Shown one piece after another: positions 57,233-64,000 of a DNA stretch of 64,000 nt (the stretch's first letter is position 1; each line of letters opens with the position of its first letter). The translations under genes and the position numbers were made by a program. The DNA is from Planctomycetota bacterium (GTDB lineage Bacteria > Planctomycetota > UBA8742 > UBA2392), in assembly GCA_015075515.1 (NCBI GenBank), contig JABTUE010000003.1, positions 636,005 through 700,004 of the forward strand, written 5' to 3'. Under the pieces are notes generated by a model. It was not told the DNA's origin. It did not search any database and saw only the letters and a program-made list of their open reading frames with translations.

Positions 57233-58708
57233 ATGAAACCGACCACCCTGTTTTGGTGCCTGTCACTCTTGCTGTGCCTGCAAGGCCTGTTCGCGCAGGA
57301 CAAGACCCCGCAACCGGAACCACAACCTGCCCCTCAGCCCAAACCCGCGCCCGCGGCGCCCTATGACCCGTTTTCGCTGTCGTTTCCGCTTTCCGACGCG
57401 CCTGATGCCGACCGCGTGCACCTGAAGTTCTTCGGCGAGCACCGCACGCGCTACGAAGGCCGCACACCCGGCACCTATGTGCCCGGGCTGGCGCGGCACA
57501 CCGCCGCGTCGCAGGTGAACATGCGCACCCGGCTGGGCATCGAGGCGCGCTTTCCGCGCAACGTCAACGCGCTGCTGGAAATCCAGGATGCCCGGTTGTG
57601 GGGCGACGAACCCCGTGCCGACGCCAATGCCGCAAACACCTCCGGTCTGACCGGCACCGACGTGCTGCAGGCCTATGTGTTCACCACCAACCTGCTGGAC
57701 GCCGGCGTTGACGCGCGGCTGGGGCGCCAGAAGTTCACGATCGGCAACCAGCGGCTGTTCAGCACGCTGGAATGGGCCGTGCAGTCCCGCGCCTGGGACG
57801 GCCTGAGGCTGCAGCGCGGCTTCGGCCCGGATTTTCACCTGCAGGGGTTCGCGCTGCTGGTCAACGAACTGTCGCGGCTGAAGGACGACGAGTGGGTGCT
57901 GGGCGCGTCGCTGCGCTGGACACCCGCGTTTGCGCCGCGCAACGAAATGGAACTGCTGGTGCTGTACGACGTCCGCGACGATGAAGCCGCAAGCGCCCTG
58001 TTCGCCGAAGTGGCAACGCTCAGCCTGCGCTACAACGGGTTTGTCGGGCTAAACACCGACGACAGCCTGGCGCTGGAGTTCACGGCCGAGGGCGTGTTTC
58101 AGTTCGGCCAGGCCGACCCGGCGTTCTGGGGCACCCCGGGCCGAAGCGATTCGGCGGTGCAGGCCTTTGCCGGCGCGGTAACGACCGATCTGGTGTTTGG
58201 CGGGACGGACCACCGGTTTCGGGTCGGTCTCGAGTGGAATCACGCCTCGGGCGATTCCAACCCTGCTGACGCGGTGTTTCAGACCTTTCGCGCGCCGTTT
58301 CCGTTTGCCCACCGGTTTCAGGGCTGGGCCGACCAGGTGGGCTGGCGCAACCTGCACAACTATGTGCTGCGCGCCTCGTGGACTGGCCGCCTGGGTCAGG
58401 ATGTGGAATCTCTGGGCGTGATGATCGAGCTGCACGCGTTTCAGCGCGCCAACGACGACGACGCCTGGTACGCGCCGGGCGGCGGCGTGATCCGCGCCGG
58501 TTCGCCCGCCCACAGCGACGAACTGGGCTACGAGTTTGACCTGGCCGTTCCGCTGAAGGTGAACCGCTTCTTCAGCGTCGAGGCCGGATGGGCCCACTTT
58601 TTTGCCGGCCGTTTCGTCAGCCAGACCGCCAGCGGCAGCGGCAAAGGCTCGGCCAACGAGGACAGCGACATGGACTTCTTCTGGTTGCAGGCCACGTTCC
58701 GGTTCTGA
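57233..58708 (+). CDS. Alginate-export-type outer membrane porin
   Basis: A 491-residue protein: signal peptide (TLFWCLSLLLCLQGLFA), a Pro/Gln linker, then an 18-strand-type barrel resembling the alginate_exp (AlgE-like) family: KFFGEHRTRYEGRTPGTY, NMRTRLGIEARFPRNVNALLEIQDARLWG, ARLGRQKFTIGNQRLFSTLEW, WDGLRLQRGFGPDFHLQGF and a terminal WLQATFRF ending in Phe. Such barrels also occur as nutrient porins; substrate unknown. Confidence 0.7.
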   Translation: MKPTTLFWCLSLLLCLQGLFAQDKTPQPEPQPAPQPKPAPAAPYDPFSLSFPLSDAPDADRVHLKFFGEHRTRYEGRTPGTYVPGLARHTAASQVNMRTRLGIEARFPRNVNALLEIQDARLWGDEPRADANAANTSGLTGTDVLQAYVFTTNLLDAGVDARLGRQKFTIGNQRLFSTLEWAVQSRAWDGLRLQRGFGPDFHLQGFALLVNELSRLKDDEWVLGASLRWTPAFAPRNEMELLVLYDVRDDEAASALFAEVATLSLRYNGFVGLNTDDSLALEFTAEGVFQFGQADPAFWGTPGRSDSAVQAFAGAVTTDLVFGGTDHRFRVGLEWNHASGDSNPADAVFQTFRAPFPFAHRFQGWADQVGWRNLHNYVLRASWTGRLGQDVESLGVMIELHAFQRANDDDAWYAPGGGVIRAGSPAHSDELGYEFDLAVPLKVNRFFSVEAGWAHFFAGRFVSQTASGSGKGSANEDSDMDFFWLQATFRF

Positions 58709-58858
58709 ACGGCCGCGGCCGTGCCGCGGGTTCAGGAGCAGCAGCGCACAAATCGGACAGACAGGTCTTGCTTTTACACGCCGCGGCGCTACAAACCGGC
58801 CATGCTTTCTGGCAGTTCCAACCCTGCCGCTTTCGCGCCCGACCGCGGCGCGATGTGT

Positions 58859-58880
58859 CGCGCCCGCTAGCCGGGGCGCG
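58859..58880 (+). terminator. Hairpin downstream of the porin gene
   Basis: CGCGCCC/GGGCGCG stem (58859-58865 with 58874-58880), 8-nt loop, followed by CTTTCCGTT. The 273-base spacer 58709-58981 otherwise holds no gene I can support. Confidence 0.45.
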
Positions 58881-58981
58881 CTTTCCGTTCACGCAAAGCC
58901 ATCTGCCCCGCGCGGCGCAAGCCCCCGGGGAACGTCGTGTTTCCGCGCCGCCGGGCCAACCAGGGGACAAGGAGACAAGAC

Positions 58982-59932
58982 ATGCCGCGCCGAGTTAACT
59001 CGATCCACGAACTGGTAGGTGACACGCCCGTTGTGCGCCTGAACCGCGTTGCCCCGCCGGGGGCGGCCACGCTGTGGGCCAAGCTGGAATACTTCAGCCC
59101 CGGCGCGTCCGTAAAAGACCGCATCGCCCTGAGCATGATTGAACAGGCCGAGGCCGAGGGCAGGCTTGTCCCCGGCCGCAGCACGATTGTCGAGGGCACA
59201 TCGGGCAACACCGGCATCGGCTTGGCCGTGATTGCCGCCAGCAAGGGCTACCGCGTGGTGCTGACCATGCCCGAAAGCATGACCGTCGAGCGCCGCAACA
59301 CGCTGCGGGCGCTGGGCGCCGAACTGGTGCTGACCCCGGCCGCGCAGGGCATGGCCGGAGCCGTGGCCAAAGCACGCGAACTGGCGCGACAGAACCCCGA
59401 CTACTGGGAGGCCCGCCAGTTTGACAACCCGGCCAACCCGCAGGTGCACCGCCTGACCACCGGGCCCGAGATTCTGCGCCAGGTGCCCGAGGTTGACGCC
59501 TTTGTCGCCGGTGTGGGCACCGGCGGAACAGTCACCGGCGCCGGCCAGGTACTCAAAGCCGCAAAACCCGGCATTCGCATCGTGGCCGTGGAACCCCTGG
59601 ACAGCCCGCTGCTCAACGGCGGCAAGGCCGGCCCGCACAAGATTCAGGGCATCGGCGCGAACTTCGTGCCCAACGTGCTGGACAAAAGCATCTATGACCG
59701 GGTCGTGGACGTGACCTATGCCGACGCCCTGGCCACGTCGCGGCGTCTGGCCCGCGAAGAGGGCATCTTCAGCGGCGTAAGCGCCGGCGCCATCGCCTGG
59801 GCCGCGCTTGCGGTGGCGGTGGAACTCGGGGCGGGCCGACATGTCGTGTTCATGGTGCCCGATTTCGGCGACCGGTACGGAACCCACGAACTGTGGGCGC
59901 GCGCCGAAGAAACCGCGCTGGCGGCTGTGTGA
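58982..59932 (+). CDS. Cysteine synthase (O-acetylserine sulfhydrylase) family
   Basis: PLP enzyme making cysteine from O-acetylserine and sulfide, 316 residues. LVGDTPVVRLN, PGASVKDRIALSMI (PLP Lys), EGTSGNTGIGLA, GVGTGGTVTGAGQVLK (phosphate loop) and KIQGIGANFVP are all diagnostic; the C-terminal SGVSAGAIAWAAL is also conserved. CysK versus CysM cannot be settled. ATG 58982 has AAGGAG 8 bases upstream. It is followed by a bidirectional terminator. Confidence 0.93.
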   Translation: MPRRVNSIHELVGDTPVVRLNRVAPPGAATLWAKLEYFSPGASVKDRIALSMIEQAEAEGRLVPGRSTIVEGTSGNTGIGLAVIAASKGYRVVLTMPESMTVERRNTLRALGAELVLTPAAQGMAGAVAKARELARQNPDYWEARQFDNPANPQVHRLTTGPEILRQVPEVDAFVAGVGTGGTVTGAGQVLKAAKPGIRIVAVEPLDSPLLNGGKAGPHKIQGIGANFVPNVLDKSIYDRVVDVTYADALATSRRLAREEGIFSGVSAGAIAWAALAVAVELGAGRHVVFMVPDFGDRYGTHELWARAEETALAAV

Positions 59933-59940
59933 CAAACCGC

Positions 59941-59974
59941 GGCTCCGCCCGGCCGAACCCGGCCGGGCGGAGCC
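59941..59974. terminator. Bidirectional terminator between convergent genes
   Basis: Perfect 14-bp stem GGCTCCGCCCGGCC/GGCCGGGCGGAGCC with loop GAACCC, between the cysteine synthase stop and the convergent Lys/Glu-rich gene. Confidence 0.85.
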
Positions 59975-59980
59975 GGCGGC

Positions 59981-60451
59981 CTACTTCTGTTCGGCGCGCT
60001 TCTTTTTGAACTCGTCGCGCAGGCGCTCAAACTCGGCCTTGCGTTCTTCGGGCGTCATGCCTTTCAGACGCTCGCGCAATTCCTCTACTTTCTTTTGGGC
60101 TTCCTCGCGGGTGGCCTTGACCTTGGCCTTGAAAGCCTCTTTTTCTTCGGGGGTCATGGCGTCCCATTTGGCTTTCCATTCTTCGCGCCTGGCCTTGTGT
60201 TCTTCACGGCGCTGTTTCATGCGCTCTTTGACGGCCTCGCGCTCTTGGGGCGTGAGTTCGCGCCAGATATGACGCGCCAGCCGGTTCTTGCGCAGCCGCT
60301 GGCCCAGGCGCCCCGGGTGATGCTCGCGGGCCTGCTTGTCCTCGCCCTGCTTGTCCTCGCCCTGCTTGCCCCTGGCCGGGCCGGACGCCTGGGCAAACGC
60401 CGGCGCCGCCAGCACGGCACACAGAATGAGTCCGATCACGGAAAGTTTCAT
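59981..60451 (-). CDS. Secreted Lys/Glu-rich helical protein (Spy/CpxP-like)
   Basis: A 156-residue protein: signal peptide (LSVIGLILCAVLAAPAFA), a short tandem repeat GEDKQGEDKQ, then a highly charged helix with LTPQEREAVKERMKQRREEHKARR, MTPEEKEAFKAKVKATREEA and MTPEERKAEFERLRDEFKKK. The repeated (L/M)TPxE helix starts resemble the LTxxQ motifs of Spy/CpxP-type periplasmic chaperones and metal-resistance proteins. Assignment is tentative. Confidence 0.5.
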   Translation of the reverse strand: MKLSVIGLILCAVLAAPAFAQASGPARGKQGEDKQGEDKQAREHHPGRLGQRLRKNRLARHIWRELTPQEREAVKERMKQRREEHKARREEWKAKWDAMTPEEKEAFKAKVKATREEAQKKVEELRERLKGMTPEERKAEFERLRDEFKKKRAEQK

Positions 60452-60565
60452 GGCTTGCTCCTTTGCCCCTGTCCGTGGCGCAAAGGCGCGCCACGCAAGC
60501 CATACAACACCGCCCGCGCGGAACGGTAGCGGTACAACCGGATCCACGGGAACTCCAGCGGGCGT

Positions 60566-61081
60566 TCAGGCGCGCACGCGGCGGGGCCGGGGCGGCAGTT
60601 TCAAGGTGGCCCTGCCCGGCGCGTGGGGCAGTTGCTTGAGCACGGCCGAATCCATGGCGCGCAGGCGCTTGAGCTGGTGGGTCGCCAGGTCGCCCAGCGT
60701 GCGAGTGTCAAGTTCCTTCAGGTAGGTCTCGCGCACCAGTTTCCAGAAGTCGTGCAGCGGACATGCCCCGGCGGAACTGCAAATCGGCTGGCCCAGGATG
60801 CACTCTTCGCACTTGCGCAGGTTTTCAAACGGCGCCACCACCTCGCGCAGGCGGATTTTGGCCGCGGGACGGCTGAGTACAAAACCGCCGCGCCGGCCGC
60901 GCGTGGACTGCAGCACGCCCGCCCGCACCAGTTGTTGCAGGATCTTGGACAGATAGTGCTGGGGAATATCCAGGCTGGCGGCCAGTTCCGAGGCCAGAAC
61001 CGGGCGGTCGTCCTGGCGTGTGGCGATATCAATCGCGGCGCGGATGGCGTAGTCGGTGGTCTGCGAAAACATGGGTGCCAA
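60566..61081 (-). CDS. Rrf2-family transcriptional regulator, Fe-S type (1)
   Basis: A 171-residue winged-helix regulator: MFSQTTDYAIRAAIDIATRQ, ASELAASLDIPQHYLSKILQQLVRAGVLQSTRGRRGGFVLSR, and the three-Cys cluster region CILGQPICSSAGACPLH with one extra pair (CEEC). The Cys set suggests an iron-sulfur sensor like IscR, NsrR or RsrR. It is divergent from the lyase gene, 110 bases away, with a candidate operator between. Confidence 0.9.
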   Translation of the reverse strand: MAPMFSQTTDYAIRAAIDIATRQDDRPVLASELAASLDIPQHYLSKILQQLVRAGVLQSTRGRRGGFVLSRPAAKIRLREVVAPFENLRKCEECILGQPICSSAGACPLHDFWKLVRETYLKELDTRTLGDLATHQLKRLRAMDSAVLKQLPHAPGRATLKLPPRPRRVRA

Positions 61082-61157
61082 GCTATCCCCACGGCCCGGA
61101 ATCTCAATAGACAGGCGGGGGGCGCCCCCGGCCCCGCGTAAAACCGGAATTTCGCGT

Positions 61158-61178
61158 GATTAGCGGATATATGAATCC
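61158..61178. promoter_or_regulatory. Candidate Rrf2 operator: GATTAG and GGATATATGAATCC
   Basis: GATTAG (61158-61163) and GGATATATGAATCC (61165-61178) lie 13 bases before the lyase start and 84 before the divergent Rrf2 start, so one site could control both. CGCGTGATTAG is identical to the copy before the radical SAM gene. Confidence 0.5.
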
Positions 61179-61191
61179 TAATATCGTATAC

Positions 61192-62589
61192 ATGGACATG
61201 CCGCTTACCCGCAGTGTCATGGAACCGTTCCGTATCAAGGTCACGGAACCGCTGCCCTTCACCACCGCCACCCAGCGCCGCGAACTGCTGCGCCAGGCCC
61301 GTTACAACGTGTTTCTGCTGCATGGCAGCCACGTGACCATGGATCTGCTGACCGATTCCGGCACCGGTGCCATGTCCGCCGCCCAATGGGCCGCCATGAT
61401 GACCGGCGATGAGACCTACGCGGGATCGGAATCGTTTTTCCAGCTTGAACGGGTGGTGCAGGACCTGTCCGGCATGCCGCACGTGATTCCCACCCACCAG
61501 GGCCGCGCCGCCGAGCACATTCTGTTTGCCGCCGCCAACGTGGCCGGCCGCACCGTTCTGGCCAACACCCACTTCGATACCACCCGCGCCAACGTGGAAT
61601 ACCTGGGCGGCACGGCTTTGGATCTGGTGATTCCCCAGGGCCGGGACCCGGCCAGCGAACACCCCTTCAAGGGCAACATGGACCTTGCCGCGCTAAAACG
61701 CCACCTGCACGAGGGCAAAGATCGCGTGGCGCTGGTGCTGGTGACCGTGACCAACAATGCCGGCGGCGGCCAGCCGGTAAGCCTTGAAAACCTGCGCCAG
61801 ACCGCGGCCCTGGCCCGCGCCCACGGCAAACCGGTTTACCTTGACGCCGCCCGTTTTGCGGAAAACGCCTGGCTGATCAAGGAACGCGAAGGCGGCCAGT
61901 CCGGACGCTCCCCCGCCGAGATCGCACGCGAAATGTTCTCGCTCGTGGACGGCTTCACCATGAGCTGCAAAAAAGACGGGATGGTCAACATCGGCGGCCT
62001 GCTGTGCCTGCGCGACGCCGAACTGGCCGACCAGGCGCGTTCGCTGCTGATTCTCACCGAGGGGTTTCCGACCTACGGCGGGCTTGCGGGCCGCGACCTG
62101 GCGGCGCTGGCGGTGGGCCTGGGCGAGGCGCTGGACGAAAACTATCTGCGCTATCGCGCGGCATCGATCCGGTACCTGTACCGGGCGCTGGACGCTCTGG
62201 GCATGCCGCTGATGCGGCCGCCGGGCGGCCATGCCGTGTACATTGATGCCGCGCGCATGTACCCGCACATCCCGCCGGCGCAACTGCCGGGCGTGACCCT
62301 GACCAACGAACTGTATCTGGCCGGCGGTGTGCGGGCGGTTGAGGTCGGCACGCTGATGTTCGGCCGGCCCGGCGCCGACGGCGCGCCGGACACCTGCGCG
62401 CCGCTGGAACTGGTGCGGCTGGCTTTCCCGCGCCGCACCTACACCCAAAGCCATGTGGACTGGCTGGGCGAAGTGATCGCCCATGTCTGGCAGAACCGGC
62501 ACCAGGCCGCCGGTTATCGCATCGCGCGCCAGGGCCGTCTGCTGCGCGCGTTCACGGCCCACCTGGAGCCCGTGCAGGCCGCTTCCTAG
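61192..62589 (+). CDS. Tryptophanase/tyrosine phenol-lyase family beta-eliminating lyase
   Basis: PLP enzyme that splits tryptophan to indole or tyrosine to phenol, with pyruvate and ammonia; 465 residues, the family's length. LLTDSGTGAMSAAQWAAMMTGDETYAGS, PTHQGRAAEHILFA, VTNNAGGGQPVSL, the aldimine Asp in YLDAARFAENAW, the PLP lysine in MSCKKDGMVNIGG and ELYLAGGVRAVEVGTLMFG are conserved. Which substrate is used cannot be decided by eye. ATG 61192 is favoured (another at 61198); the longer frame from 61156 overlaps the operator. A second Rrf2 gene follows after 12 bases. Confidence 0.9.
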   Translation: MDMPLTRSVMEPFRIKVTEPLPFTTATQRRELLRQARYNVFLLHGSHVTMDLLTDSGTGAMSAAQWAAMMTGDETYAGSESFFQLERVVQDLSGMPHVIPTHQGRAAEHILFAAANVAGRTVLANTHFDTTRANVEYLGGTALDLVIPQGRDPASEHPFKGNMDLAALKRHLHEGKDRVALVLVTVTNNAGGGQPVSLENLRQTAALARAHGKPVYLDAARFAENAWLIKEREGGQSGRSPAEIAREMFSLVDGFTMSCKKDGMVNIGGLLCLRDAELADQARSLLILTEGFPTYGGLAGRDLAALAVGLGEALDENYLRYRAASIRYLYRALDALGMPLMRPPGGHAVYIDAARMYPHIPPAQLPGVTLTNELYLAGGVRAVEVGTLMFGRPGADGAPDTCAPLELVRLAFPRRTYTQSHVDWLGEVIAHVWQNRHQAAGYRIARQGRLLRAFTAHLEPVQAAS

Positions 62590-62601
62590 CCCGGAGGAAT
62601 C

Positions 62602-63078
62602 ATGTTTTCCCAGGCAAGCGAGTACGCCCTGAGGGCGCTGACGATTCTGGCCGAAGGCGGCGGCCAGGATTGGGTACTGACCAGCCATCTGGCCGAACGG
62701 GCGCGTATTCCGGTGCATTATCTGGCCAAGGTGCTGCAGACCCTGGCGCGGCGCGGGCTGCTGGAATCCCAGCGCGGGCGGCAGGGGGGCTTCCGCCTGG
62801 CCCGCGCTCCCTCCGGGATCACGGCCTGGGATGTTGTATCCGAACTTGACGATTCGCGCGCACTGTACGGATGCGTGATGGGCGAATCCGAATGCAGTGA
62901 CGCCACGGCCTGCCCGCTGCACAGCCTGTGGAAGACGATCCGTGACCGTTTCATCCGTGTGCTGCAGACCACAACACTGGAAGACCTTGCCCGCTTTGAG
63001 GCCACCCGGCCGCCCTCGGGCCGCATGGCGGCGGTGCGGCCGGGCCGGGGGGCCGAACGTTCCCGTGGCCGGGAATAA
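62602..63078 (+). CDS. Rrf2-family transcriptional regulator, Fe-S type (2)
   Basis: A 158-residue regulator, a paralogue of the one at 60566 but clearly diverged: MFSQASEYALRALTILAEGG, SHLAERARIPVHYLAKVLQTLARRGLLESQRGRQGGFRLAR, and Cys motif CVMGESECSDATACPLH. GGAGGAATC lies before the ATG. Gap and strand fit co-transcription with the lyase gene, so it may autoregulate the operon or the next gene. Confidence 0.9.
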   Translation: MFSQASEYALRALTILAEGGGQDWVLTSHLAERARIPVHYLAKVLQTLARRGLLESQRGRQGGFRLARAPSGITAWDVVSELDDSRALYGCVMGESECSDATACPLHSLWKTIRDRFIRVLQTTTLEDLARFEATRPPSGRMAAVRPGRGAERSRGRE

Positions 63079-63080
63079 CA

Positions 63081-63119
63081 GGATATATTTATCCGGTTCT
63101 CTATTGAATCACGGTTCAA
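63081..63119 (+). promoter_or_regulatory. Candidate operator and palindrome before the dehydrogenase gene
   Basis: GGATATATTTATCC (63081-63094) is a 14-bp palindrome with GGATA/TATCC arms, nearly identical to the sites at 61165 and 54727. A second palindrome TTGAA..TTCAA lies at 63104-63119, and TAGCCT (63127-63132) is a -10-like box, 24 bases before the ATG. Confidence 0.5.
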
Positions 63120-63155
63120 ATTTTCCTAGCCTGCACAACGTACCCGGAGCAACCC

Positions 63156-64000
63156 ATGCTCGCCCGAGGCATCGCGTTTTCCGCACCCCGCGCGCCCTTT
63201 CAGGGCATCGAATACGAGCTTTCTCCCGCGCCACACGAAGTCATTGTCCAGGTCGCCGGCTGCGGCCTGTGCCACACCGATGTCGGCTTCTACTTCGGTG
63301 ATGTCGCGCCACGCGCGAAACTGCCGCTGGTGCTGGGCCATGAAATCTCGGGCACGGTGGTGGGTGCCGGCGCGCGCTTTGAATCGCTGATCGGCACGCG
63401 GGTCATTGTCCCGGCCGTGATGCCCTGCGGTGACTGCCCCCACTGCCGCGCCGGATACGAAAACACCTGCACCCGCCAGTTCATGCCCGGCAATGACGGC
63501 CACGGCGGATTCGCCACGCACATATGCGTTCCCGGACGCTACGTGGCGCCCTTGCCCGCCGATCTTGGCCCCTACAGTCTGCCCGAGCTTTCCGTGATCG
63601 CCGACGCCGTCACCACACCCTACCAGTCCGTGCTGCGCTCGGGCCTGCGCCGGGGCGACGTGGCAATCGTGGTCGGCGCCGGCGGCATTGGAACCTACGG
63701 CGTGCAGATCGCCGCCGCCTTTGGCGCCCGCGTGCTGGCGATTGACATTGACGACGCCAAACTGGCCCGGCTGCGCGACTTCGGCGCCGCCGCCACATTC
63801 AACAGCCGCGGGCATGACCTCAAGACCGCCCGAGCCGCCGTGCGAAAACTGGCCGCCGGGGCCGGCTGGCCTGACTTCGGCTGGAAAATCTTCGAGATGT
63901 CGGGCTCGGCCGCGGGCCAGGAACTGGCGTTTGGCCTGATTCCGCCCTCGGGCACGCTGGCGGTGGTCGGGTTCACGCTGGCACGGCTGGAACTGCGGCT
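63156..64000 (+). CDS. Zinc-dependent alcohol dehydrogenase, resembling 6-hydroxycyclohex-1-ene-1-carbonyl-CoA dehydrogenase (cut by the window edge)
   Basis: MDR-family dehydrogenase, 281 residues visible. Catalytic zinc site GCGLCHTDVGFYFGDV and GHEISGTVVGAGARF; structural zinc loop CGDCPHCRAGYENTC; Rossmann motif VVGAGGIGTYGVQIAAAFGA. The block VIVPAVMPCGDCPHCRAGYENTCTRQFMPGNDGHGGFATHI is, from memory, close to 6-OCH-CoA dehydrogenase (Had) of anaerobic benzoyl-CoA degradation. A general aryl or allyl alcohol dehydrogenase is possible. The C terminus and following genes lie outside the window. Confidence 0.75.
   Translation, partial: MLARGIAFSAPRAPFQGIEYELSPAPHEVIVQVAGCGLCHTDVGFYFGDVAPRAKLPLVLGHEISGTVVGAGARFESLIGTRVIVPAVMPCGDCPHCRAGYENTCTRQFMPGNDGHGGFATHICVPGRYVAPLPADLGPYSLPELSVIADAVTTPYQSVLRSGLRRGDVAIVVGAGGIGTYGVQIAAAFGARVLAIDIDDAKLARLRDFGAAATFNSRGHDLKTARAAVRKLAAGAGWPDFGWKIFEMSGSAAGQELAFGLIPPSGTLAVVGFTLARLELR

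Noticed and set aside
61082..61191. TnaC-type leader peptide before the lyase gene
   Set aside because: The short leader holds no credible small frame with a Trp near its end; a palindromic operator better explains the space.

Overview
The window is 64 kb of very G+C-rich bacterial chromosome. The best taxonomic hint is a Planctomycetota-like lineage: a DUF1549/DUF1553 protein with a CAQCHDHH motif, a TPR-bearing Ser/Thr kinase, several pseudopilin-G-like repeat proteins and PDZ proteins. This is inferred from gene content; no rRNA or marker tree is available. The genes suggest a Gram-negative-type envelope (lipoproteins, an alginate-export-type porin, beta-barrel proteins) and a respiratory and fermentative metabolism able to use amino acids and possibly aromatic compounds.

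Layout. 1-6.1 kb: an AddA/AddB-type recombination helicase-nuclease pair (minus strand; AddA runs off the left edge). 6.6-10.3 kb: a ferredoxin/RACo-like protein, an SDR, QueF, a VOC protein and MoaA. 10.3-17.8 kb: an accessory island, visibly less G+C-rich than its surroundings, with two copies of a 0.9-kb IS5-family element, an IS3-family remnant, two broken host genes and three small genes (DUF2188, GIY-YIG-like, HAD). One IS5 copy sits inside a gene that reads through perfectly when the element and one TGA repeat are removed. 17.9-25 kb: Ser/Thr kinase-TPR, an ECF sigma factor overlapping a PDZ membrane protein, a YkgJ-type cysteine-cluster protein, Maf, tRNA-Asn with a duplicated 3' end, a protein of four concatenated GspG-like domains, and a TauE-type transporter. 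25.3-40 kb: malic enzyme, a tricorn-like protease, 3-hydroxybutyryl-CoA dehydrogenase, an ABC ATPase, beta-barrel, TfoX-domain and DUF255 proteins. About twenty single-base frameshifts cluster here, mostly in homopolymers, and look like consensus errors. 40-54 kb: a DUF1549/DUF1553 protein and a candidate selenoprotein (thioredoxin-like with an in-frame UGA, CXXCH and PDZ), AarF, DUF58/BatA, envelope proteins, and a protein with four GWAxDPD-type repeats.

54.2-64 kb looks like a redox or respiration-linked neighbourhood: a cytochrome c lipoprotein, a B12-binding-type radical SAM protein overlapping a membrane polyferredoxin, a porin, cysteine synthase, and then a tryptophanase/tyrosine phenol-lyase flanked by two Rrf2 regulators and followed by a dehydrogenase resembling 6-hydroxycyclohex-1-ene-1-carbonyl-CoA dehydrogenase. 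A short palindrome (GGATA..ATCC) recurs upstream of the radical SAM, lyase and dehydrogenase genes and is a plausible shared Rrf2 operator.

The most interesting item is the putative selenoprotein at 41973-43229: an in-frame TGA at residue 62 forms a UxxC motif in a thioredoxin-like domain, with a possible bacterial SECIS hairpin directly behind it.
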